64,000 nt of DNA from contig JAGYLU010000002.1 of the NCBI GenBank assembly GCA_018400755.1, forward strand, positions 1 to 64,000, read 5' to 3'. Of the stretch, positions 26,811-34,294 are shown one piece after another (the stretch's first letter is position 1; every line of letters begins with the position of its first letter). A program made the position numbers and the translations under genes. The notes under the pieces were generated by a model. It saw only the letters and a program-made list of their open reading frames with translations, did no database searches and had not been told where the DNA came from. Origin of the DNA: Acholeplasmataceae bacterium (GTDB taxonomy: Bacteria > Bacillota_I > Bacilli_A > Acholeplasmatales > Acholeplasmataceae).

Positions 26811-28820
26811 ATGAGACGACTGTTCATTGTGTCCCTTGTGTTTTTGTTGACTGTGATGGTCTCATTTGGGGTGACGGTTGCTGAAACAGATGCTTCTGTC
26901 CCCTATCAGACCTATACCATTGGTCCCAGGGGCCAAAGAATCTCTACCCAGACCGCCTATGTCCCTTCCGGATTTGTTTCGCTACAGGATGGTGTGCTTT
27001 TTCCTGAGGACATCTATGTCAAAGAGGACCGAATCTATATCGCTGATACCGGTCACGGCCGGATTCTCGTGACCGACCTTTTGGGATCGACGATACGAAG
27101 TTTGACAACCGATGACATGATTGCCCCAACCGGTGTCTTTGTTGGTGAGGACGACACGGTCTATGTGGCTGATCCGGATGCCGAAAGTGTCTTTGTCTTT
27201 GATGCTGACGGAACAATCAGAGAGTCGTTTGACCGACCGACCGAACCGATTTTTGGACGCAACTCACCGTTTGTTCCAATGAAGGTTGTGGTCGGACAAC
27301 GTGGCAATCTCTACATCGTTGGCGAGGGATCGACTTCAGGGATCATCCAACTGAATCATACCGGTGAGTTCATCGGTTTCTTTGGCACCAATACGACCGG
27401 GACGTCATGGCAACGAACACTCTCAAATATCCTTGGTGTCCAGTTCGCCTTGAACACCCCGACGTCGGCTGCCAACATCGCGATTGATGACCAAGGCTTT
27501 GTCTATACGGTCAGTCCGACCGACCGAAAGAAACTGAAGCGTTTCAACATCGCTTCGGTTGACACCCTCGACAGCGCTGTCGCGGTTGAGAACCTGATCG
27601 CGGTCGATGTCAACAATGTCGGTGACATTGTGACTTTGGCAGCTGACGGTGTCATCAGCGAGTATGACAGCACCGGACGTCTGGTTTTCGAGTTTGGAGG
27701 TCTAGATGTCCAAAACAGCGGACGGTTGGGATTGTTCACGAGTCCTTCTGATATCGCGGTGGCCCAAGATAACACCCTATATGTGCTTGATAAGGCCAAA
27801 GGCGGAATTCAGACGTTTGTGACATCAGCCTTTGCTGACCTTGTTCATGAAGGTCTTGCAGGATTCATGGATGGCATCTATGACATCGCGATCTGGGAAG
27901 ATGTGCTTGCCATGAACCAGATGTTTGCCTTTGCCAATTCCGCCATCGGACAAGCAAGTTACCGGACCGGCGACTACGAGAAAGCACTCGAGTATTACAC
28001 CCTTGCCTATGACAAACCGGGCTATTCGAACGCTTACTGGCAACTCAGATACACCTTTATGCAGAACAGTCTCGGGGTGGTCTTCTTGAGTATGATCCTT
28101 GTGTTTGCCACCATGAAGAGTGTCAAGGTCATCGACCGACGTTACGCTGTTCTTGATCCGCTCAGACGGGTCAGAGACGGTATCACGAGGAAACCTATGA
28201 TCGCTGAACTGCTTTATGTCAAACGGATGATGAGACATCCGCTTGACGCCCTTTATGATCTCAAACACCGTAAGAAGGGCACCTATCTCGGGGCCAGTAT
28301 CGTCTTTGCTTTGGTGATTGTCCTGAGCATCATCTATGTTCTTGGTCCTTCATTTATCTTCAGGACTGAGGACGTGGAGACATTCAATTTGGTCAGACAC
28401 ATGGCGTTTGTGGCCGGAGGGATCTTCCTCTTTGTCTTTTCAAATTACCTGATTGCCTCGATCAATGATGGGGAAGGGTGGTTCAAGGATGTCTATGTGG
28501 GCACCGCCTATGCGCTCGCACCGTTTATCTTCATGTCTTTGCCGCTTGTAGGCCTCTCTTATGGTCTAACCTATTATGAGGTGTTCATATGGCAATCAGC
28601 CAACACCTTGATGTTTGGATGGACCATTCTCTATGTCATCATCATGCTCAAGGAAGTCCATGGGTATTCTCTCAAGGAACTGATCAAGAACATCCTTTTG
28701 ACCATCATCACGGTCTTGTTGCTGGTCTTGATCCTCTTTGTGTTTTACGTGTTGTTGTTCCAAGTATATGATTATGTCACCGGTTTGATCAAGGAGGTGA
28801 TTGCCCGTGTCAATCGTTAA
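26811..28820 (+). CDS. exported NHL-repeat beta-propeller fused to a Yip1-like membrane domain
   Basis: A 669-aa protein. A signal peptide ends near VTVAETD at residue 25. Residues about 45-345 hold NHL-type repeats (PEDIYVKEDRIYIADTGHGRILV, PTGVFVGEDDTVYVADPD, PSDIAVAQDNTLYVLDKAKGGI) that should form a propeller outside the cell. Residues 370-405 look like a TPR (YRTGDYEKALEYYTLAYD). From about 415 to 660 five or six helices with FVFSNYLIASINDGEGWFKDVYVGTAYALAPF make a Yip1/YIPF-like domain. Its place between permease pairs in a coupled operon suggests a transporter-associated sensor or scaffold. The role is unknown. Confidence 0.82.
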   Translation: MRRLFIVSLVFLLTVMVSFGVTVAETDASVPYQTYTIGPRGQRISTQTAYVPSGFVSLQDGVLFPEDIYVKEDRIYIADTGHGRILVTDLLGSTIRSLTTDDMIAPTGVFVGEDDTVYVADPDAESVFVFDADGTIRESFDRPTEPIFGRNSPFVPMKVVVGQRGNLYIVGEGSTSGIIQLNHTGEFIGFFGTNTTGTSWQRTLSNILGVQFALNTPTSAANIAIDDQGFVYTVSPTDRKKLKRFNIASVDTLDSAVAVENLIAVDVNNVGDIVTLAADGVISEYDSTGRLVFEFGGLDVQNSGRLGLFTSPSDIAVAQDNTLYVLDKAKGGIQTFVTSAFADLVHEGLAGFMDGIYDIAIWEDVLAMNQMFAFANSAIGQASYRTGDYEKALEYYTLAYDKPGYSNAYWQLRYTFMQNSLGVVFLSMILVFATMKSVKVIDRRYAVLDPLRRVRDGITRKPMIAELLYVKRMMRHPLDALYDLKHRKKGTYLGASIVFALVIVLSIIYVLGPSFIFRTEDVETFNLVRHMAFVAGGIFLFVFSNYLIASINDGEGWFKDVYVGTAYALAPFIFMSLPLVGLSYGLTYYEVFIWQSANTLMFGWTILYVIIMLKEVHGYSLKELIKNILLTIITVLLLVLILFVFYVLLFQVYDYVTGLIKEVIARVNR

Positions 28821-31095
28821 AACACTTGCTTTGATGCTCTTGTTGTCGGGGACACTTGTTGTGGTGTTTGCACAAGGTGATCATCATGATCTTCAATTGC
28901 AAACGTCAAAACCGGTCTCAGAGGCGTTACTTTCCTCGAATCAGTATACCCAACCGGAGACCGATCAAGGTGTCGTGACCAATCCTTATGTGACCCTTGA
29001 GGATCGTTATGACATCATTGCCGATAATGATGCTTTTGAACTTTATGTCGATCCGGATGACTTATCGATCAGGATCAAAGATCAAAGAAGCGGATATCTT
29101 TGGGGATCCTCATTCTTTATTGATTATGCGCTTCTTGATGATGACGATGTGCCTCTTTATCCGGATCTCTATGATGAGGATGACCGGGGATTCAGAAGTC
29201 AGACCTGGCGGACGAAAGCCAACTCACCGGTTTGGATTGGTTATTACGCGGGAGCGACAGATAATCCGCAGTTCAGGGAAGAAAGCCTTTATGATTCCGA
29301 TCAAAGCACCGTGACCTTGACGCTTTTGGCCGATGGTTTTGATGCGTCACTCTATTTTGGTTACTCAAAGATCCAGATGACCCTTCAAGTCAGACTGACA
29401 CCATCAGGTATTGATGTCAAAATCCCCAATGACAGCATCAGCGACAACGATGATGCGAAGCTTTCAAGGGTATCGGTCTATCCTTTCATGGGAGCGGTCA
29501 AGAAAACCAGAACACCCGGATACATCATGGTCCCTGATGGCATTGGGGCGTTGATCAGATTTGATCAGGCTGAGAGCATGACTTCAGTCTTTGAGAAACC
29601 TTTTTATGGATATGATCCTGCGAACTCTCGGGAAACCATCACGATTCCAGAAAATGTCAATCCTGAAAAATCACTCTATCTGAACGCCTACGGGATGGTT
29701 CATGGGGTTGACCAGAATGGCTATCTTGCCATCGTCAAAGAAGGTGCCCCTTATGCCTCGATGGTTGTCTATCCGGCGGGGGTGACGACAGATTTCTTCT
29801 TCACCTATGCGAATTTCACGTACCGGACGGTATACCGTCAGCCTTTGAATCAAAGCCAGACGAACACCATTGTGAAACTTCAAGGTGAGATCAATCCCTT
29901 TGATCTTGATATCTCTTATGTCCTTCTGACCGATGAGGATGCGAACTATGTCGGCATGGCATCGGCTTATCGGTCATCCCTGATGGAAGATGGCATCCTC
30001 GACGACGTCTTTCTTGATACCGATGTGTCCCTTCATCTTGATGTCATTGCCGCTGAAAACAAGAAAGCGCTCTTTGGCAGAAAAACCGTCATCATGACGG
30101 ACCTTGGAAGTCTTTGGAACATGATTGAATCACTGAGTGAGACCATCAGTCATCTGTCTGTCACTTATCGGGGTTATGGCAAAGGGGGTCTTGGTGGCTC
30201 GGCCTTGAATGAGTTGCCATTTGAGTCCGGACTTGGCTCAAAAGCAGCCATCATCCAACTGAATGAGACCTATGAGATCTATCATGTTGTTGAACCGACC
30301 AAAGGATATCCCCAGACATCCGGGTATAATCCTTATGATCTTGCGATCCAGAGAAATCTTCAGAATATCGGGAATAGCGATGGTTATGGATCCTATTATC
30401 TGATGCATCCCAGTGAGAGTTTGAGACGTTTGGAAGAGATGAAAGCGGACTTTGATGATCTGATGATCAACCATGTCGCGTTGGCATCAATCGGATCTTT
30501 GCTCTATGGAACTTATGGTGATGAGCCGATTGCCCGGGGTGAGACAGTGCTCTCCTATGTCCAGATGATCGACCTGTTTGATGATTCTGCGGTCTTTGAT
30601 CCGATGGGATATATGCTTGCCGCCAACCGTTTCTTTGATGTCGTGCTTTATGCCTCACAAAGAGCGGCTTATAGCGATACCGTGCCATTCATGAGTTATG
30701 TCTTGAAGGGTTTGAGACCGATGTATGGACGTTACGGCAATTTCTTCGCCAATACCCAAAATGAACTTCTGCGACTGATTGACTACGGCATCTATCCGTC
30801 GTTTGTTGTGACCGAATCATCAGCCTATGGGTTCCTCGATACATCCTCACAAGCAATCTACACCTCAGAATTCTCCATTTGGAAAGATGAGATTGAAAGG
30901 CAATACACCTATGTCAGAGACGCTTTGTCTGCTGTGGTTGGGGAACGTGTCGTTCAAAGGACGGTCCCAACATCTGGGGTGGTGCTTGTCACCTACAGCA
31001 ACAATGTGACGATTGGCATCAATTATTCCAATACGGATTATATTGGTTTGATCACGATTCCCGCTGGTGGATATGCCCTTGGAGGTGTCTCATGA
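28807..31095 (+). CDS. DUF5696-type exported protein
   Basis: A 762-aa protein with a cleavable signal ending near VVVFAQG. Residues about 60-330 are beta-rich (NDAFELYVDPDDLSIRIKDQRSGYLWGSS) like the N-terminal sandwich of some glycosidases. The segment YVGMASAYRSSLMEDGIL near 395 is the hallmark of DUF5696. The remaining ~350 residues could form a barrel, then a short C-terminal sheet (SGVVLVTYSNNVTIGINYSN). No anchor is seen. Proteins of this family accompany sugar ABC genes in Bacillota but have no proven function. A GTG start at 28807 fits AAGGAGGTG better than a TTG at 28801. It overlaps its neighbours on both sides. Confidence 0.78.
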   Translation: MSIVKTLALMLLLSGTLVVVFAQGDHHDLQLQTSKPVSEALLSSNQYTQPETDQGVVTNPYVTLEDRYDIIADNDAFELYVDPDDLSIRIKDQRSGYLWGSSFFIDYALLDDDDVPLYPDLYDEDDRGFRSQTWRTKANSPVWIGYYAGATDNPQFREESLYDSDQSTVTLTLLADGFDASLYFGYSKIQMTLQVRLTPSGIDVKIPNDSISDNDDAKLSRVSVYPFMGAVKKTRTPGYIMVPDGIGALIRFDQAESMTSVFEKPFYGYDPANSRETITIPENVNPEKSLYLNAYGMVHGVDQNGYLAIVKEGAPYASMVVYPAGVTTDFFFTYANFTYRTVYRQPLNQSQTNTIVKLQGEINPFDLDISYVLLTDEDANYVGMASAYRSSLMEDGILDDVFLDTDVSLHLDVIAAENKKALFGRKTVIMTDLGSLWNMIESLSETISHLSVTYRGYGKGGLGGSALNELPFESGLGSKAAIIQLNETYEIYHVVEPTKGYPQTSGYNPYDLAIQRNLQNIGNSDGYGSYYLMHPSESLRRLEEMKADFDDLMINHVALASIGSLLYGTYGDEPIARGETVLSYVQMIDLFDDSAVFDPMGYMLAANRFFDVVLYASQRAAYSDTVPFMSYVLKGLRPMYGRYGNFFANTQNELLRLIDYGIYPSFVVTESSAYGFLDTSSQAIYTSEFSIWKDEIERQYTYVRDALSAVVGERVVQRTVPTSGVVLVTYSNNVTIGINYSNTDYIGLITIPAGGYALGGVS

Positions 31096-31982
31096 GACGG
31101 ATGTCGAATAGGACGCGCGAAGCGCTCTCCGGGTACGCCTTCATATCAATCTGGATTGTCGGGTTCATCTGGCTCACCATGATACCGTTGGCCAGGTCAC
31201 TCATCTTCTCTCTTTCTGATGTCTCGATTACCGGGGCCGAAGGGATTGTCACCGACCCCGTCGGATTTGATCAGTACATCCGCGTGCTGACAACCGATGT
31301 TGTCTTTGTCGATCTCGTCATTGACTTCATCGGAGAGATTGTCTTATACGTTCCAATCATCATCATCGTCTCGATGATGATCGCGTTGATGCTCAATCAG
31401 AAAATCAGGTTCCGAGGATTCTTCAGGTCGATTTTCTTCCTCCCGGTCATTATCGTGAGTGGACCGGTCATCAACGAACTGATCTCCCAAGGGGCTGGAA
31501 CGGTACCTTTGGTCGAACAGTATGGGATGCTTGATCTCATCCAAAACACGCTTCCGCCGTTCATCGCTGATCCGGTATCGGGGATGCTTACGGAAATGAT
31601 CATGATATTCTGGTTTTCCGGGGTCCAGATTGTGCTCTTTCTGGCTGGTCTTCAAAAGATCTCAAAAGAAATCTATGAAGCCGCGCTCGTTGATGGTGCA
31701 TCCCCTTGGGAGACGTTTTGGAAAATCACCCTACCCTCACTCAAGAACATCATCCTGATCAGCTCGATCTACACCATCGTCATGATCTCGACGTTCTCGA
31801 ACAACCAGATTGTCTCTTTGATCAGACGGATGATGTTTGATGCTGCCGGCGGATATGGATATGCCAGTGCGATGGCATGGCTCTATTTCATCTTGGTGGC
31901 GACCCTGCTTGGGGTGGCAACCCTCTTGATCGCTTTCCCCAAACGAGGCGAACGGAAAGGACGTGTGTCTCATGGCAAATGA
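31092..31982 (+). CDS. sugar ABC transporter permease (MalF/UgpA type), second pair
   Basis: A 296-aa six-helix membrane protein. The EAA loop is EIYEAALVDGASPWETFWKITLPSLKN near residue 195. Its periplasmic-type loop after helix 1 (VSITGAEGIVTDPVGFDQYIRVL) differs from that of the first MalF-type permease, so the two pairs probably handle different ligands or partners. Overlaps the DUF5696 gene by 4 nt and the next permease by 11 nt. Confidence 0.92.
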   Translation: MRRMSNRTREALSGYAFISIWIVGFIWLTMIPLARSLIFSLSDVSITGAEGIVTDPVGFDQYIRVLTTDVVFVDLVIDFIGEIVLYVPIIIIVSMMIALMLNQKIRFRGFFRSIFFLPVIIVSGPVINELISQGAGTVPLVEQYGMLDLIQNTLPPFIADPVSGMLTEMIMIFWFSGVQIVLFLAGLQKISKEIYEAALVDGASPWETFWKITLPSLKNIILISSIYTIVMISTFSNNQIVSLIRRMMFDAAGGYGYASAMAWLYFILVATLLGVATLLIAFPKRGERKGRVSHGK

Positions 31983-32907
31983 TCATGTGAGACGTCCGCT
32001 TGACATGAACCGGATCAGACGGATGATCTTTGGCTTCAGATTCACAGATGGCATCCTCTTCAAAACCGTGATTTATGCTCTTTTGATCGGTATCGGATTC
32101 ATCTATGTCTATCCTTTGCTTCACATGCTGACAGTGAGTCTGAAGGATCTTCAGGATCTGTTGTCTCCAACGGTCTATTATCTTCCGACAAAGATCTATC
32201 TCGAGAATTTCAGGCAATCGTATCAGGTCCTCAGATACTTCGACACCTTGGGCACCAGCCTGCTTGTCACGCTGGTGCCAGCGGTGATGCAAACGTTTGT
32301 CGCATCCCTGATCGGCTATGGGTTCGCCCGTTTCCGTTTTCCTTTGAAGAAAACCCTGTTTGCCCTGGTGCTCGCGACATACATCATTCCGCCACAGATC
32401 ACGATGATACCGAGGTTTGTGCTCTTCAATGACATGGGTTTGTTATCAAGCATTTGGGCGATCATTGTTCCAGCTTCCGTCGGACAGGGCCTCAATGCTG
32501 CGATCTTTATCCTGATCTTCTATCAGTTTTACAAGATGATTCCCAAATCGCTTGACGAAGCGGCCCAGATTGATGGGGCGAATCATCTCTACATCTACAT
32601 GAAGATTGCTGTGCCACTCTCGATACCGTCGTTTGTGACATCGTTTCTCTTCAGCTTTGTCTGGTACTGGAATGAGACCTACATCTCAAGTCTGTTTCTC
32701 GGTTCATCGATTCAAACGCTTCAACTCAGACTTCTGGCCTTTGTCTCATCGTATCAGGACCTTTTCCCGGGGCAAGCCAATATGATCAATGAAGGGATTC
32801 GGATGGCAGCGACCCTACTGATCATCTTGCCCATGTTGATTGTCTATTTCATCTTACAACGTCTCTTTATCGAAGGTATCGATAAAGCGGGCATCACAGG
32901 AGAGTGA
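31972..32907 (+). CDS. sugar ABC transporter permease (MalG/UgpE type), second pair
   Basis: A 311-aa partner of the preceding gene. After an N-terminal cytoplasmic arm of about 30 residues come six helices, with the EAA loop KSLDEAAQIDGANHLYIYMKIAVPLSIP near residue 200. The ATG at 31972 is placed 10 nt after GAAAGGA; a GTG at 31963 would be too close to that site. It is followed after 4 nt by the secreted glucanase-like gene. Confidence 0.92.
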   Translation: MANDHVRRPLDMNRIRRMIFGFRFTDGILFKTVIYALLIGIGFIYVYPLLHMLTVSLKDLQDLLSPTVYYLPTKIYLENFRQSYQVLRYFDTLGTSLLVTLVPAVMQTFVASLIGYGFARFRFPLKKTLFALVLATYIIPPQITMIPRFVLFNDMGLLSSIWAIIVPASVGQGLNAAIFILIFYQFYKMIPKSLDEAAQIDGANHLYIYMKIAVPLSIPSFVTSFLFSFVWYWNETYISSLFLGSSIQTLQLRLLAFVSSYQDLFPGQANMINEGIRMAATLLIILPMLIVYFILQRLFIEGIDKAGITGE

Positions 32908-32911
32908 CAAA

Positions 32912-34273
32912 ATGAAAAAAATCGGACTGATATTGATGTTCATCCTTGTCATGACGTTCATTGTCGCATGCGACAATGATGATCAGACAGATGATAAGAA
33001 CTATACAAAAATCAACCGGAATATCGACGGACTGCTTCTTGAGGAACAGTATCGCTCTTTCCTCTTTTTCTGGGAAACATCGAACAGTGATCCCGACAGT
33101 CCTGGCTATGGGATGGCCAGGGACCGGTATCCTGGTGCGGAAGGGGTTGCGTCTGTCGCCTCGGTTGGCTATGCGCTCGCCGCGATCCCTATTGGTGTTG
33201 AAAATGGATGGATCACTGAAGAAGAGGGTCGAGAGCGGGCATTGGGCACGCTTGAGACACTCTTGGAAATGGATCGTTATGAAGGATTCTATGTCCATTT
33301 CGTGAGTATGCGGACAACTGAAAGAGTCTGGGACAGTGAAGTCTCAGTCATTGATACGGCATTGCTCGTGACCGGGGCACTCTTTGCCGGCGAGTATTTT
33401 GGCGGCGTGATTGAAGAGAAAGCCAATGAGATTTATGATGGCATCAATTGGCCTTGGTATATCAATCAGGTCACCAAGCGTTATTTTATGGGCTATGACC
33501 CTGATACCAGAGTCCATTTTGGGGCATGGGACGGCTTTGCTGAACAGCTGATGCTTTATGTCCTAGGTGCGGGATCCTCTGAGTATCCGACAGGGGATGC
33601 TTCTTATAAAGTGTTCAAAAACGATGCCCGTAACCGCTTTGGCGCATACTTCAGCGAACAAGATCCAGCAAGAAATGTCGATCCCTATTACTTCACCTTT
33701 GGGGGACAACTGTTCACCCATCAGTATTCACATGCGTATATTGATTTCAGACAGATCGAAGATGGTGATGGAACAAACTGGCATGAAAACGCGGCGCTTG
33801 CGACCTTGGCATCCTACAATTTTGCACTTGATGTCTCCAATCAGTATCGAAGTCTGCATGGGAGTTCATGGGGACTTTCCGCCGGCGATGGCCCCAATGG
33901 ATATAAGGCGTATGGCAGTCCACCGGCCAATCATTATGAAAATGATGGCACCGTGACGCCCTATGCCGCTTTGGCGTCAGTCATTCATCTTGAGGATGAA
34001 GCCATTCGGGCGGCGTATCACTACAAGACGTTTCCAAATCTTTGGGGTGAATATGGCTTCAAGGCATCCTACAATTTGGGGTTGATGTCGGGATATGAGG
34101 ATCCGGCATTGGTTGGAAAGGTGCCTTACTATTCACCCGATGTCATCGGTATTGACAAGGGTATCACGATGCTTATGATTGAGAACTATCGCTCCGATTT
34201 CATTTGGGACGTGTTCATGAACATTGAAGCGATTGAGCGAGGACTTGATGTCCTTGGCTTTGAAGAGGCATAA
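32912..34273 (+). CDS. surface lipoprotein of the GH144-like (putative glucoamylase, PF10091) family; probable endo-beta-1,2-glucanase
   Basis: A 453-aa enzyme. The signal MKKIGLILMFILVMTFIVAC ends in a lipobox with Cys at residue 20. The all-helical (alpha/alpha)6-type catalytic domain shows the family pattern EGVASVASVGYALAAIPIG, SVIDTALLVTGALFAG, FGGQLFTHQYSHAYIDFR, NWHENAALATLASY, GDGPNGYKAYGSPPA, NDGTVTPYAAL and VIGIDKGITMLMIENYRS. Family GH144 contains proven endo-beta-1,2-glucanases. It would cut glucan outside the cell into oligomers for the receptors encoded upstream. AGGAGA precedes the ATG at 32912. It is the last gene of the operon that starts at 20608 and converges with the GH35 gene. 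Confidence 0.8.
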   Translation: MKKIGLILMFILVMTFIVACDNDDQTDDKNYTKINRNIDGLLLEEQYRSFLFFWETSNSDPDSPGYGMARDRYPGAEGVASVASVGYALAAIPIGVENGWITEEEGRERALGTLETLLEMDRYEGFYVHFVSMRTTERVWDSEVSVIDTALLVTGALFAGEYFGGVIEEKANEIYDGINWPWYINQVTKRYFMGYDPDTRVHFGAWDGFAEQLMLYVLGAGSSEYPTGDASYKVFKNDARNRFGAYFSEQDPARNVDPYYFTFGGQLFTHQYSHAYIDFRQIEDGDGTNWHENAALATLASYNFALDVSNQYRSLHGSSWGLSAGDGPNGYKAYGSPPANHYENDGTVTPYAALASVIHLEDEAIRAAYHYKTFPNLWGEYGFKASYNLGLMSGYEDPALVGKVPYYSPDVIGIDKGITMLMIENYRSDFIWDVFMNIEAIERGLDVLGFEEA

Positions 34274-34294
34274 AAAAAACGGGTCAGTGACCCG
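34272..34294 (-). terminator. terminator of the GH35 gene
   Basis: CGGGTC and GACCCG form a stem that includes the GH35 stop codon. On the minus strand it is followed by eight T. On the plus strand the following T-run is weak, so it may end the opposite transcript less well. Confidence 0.8.
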
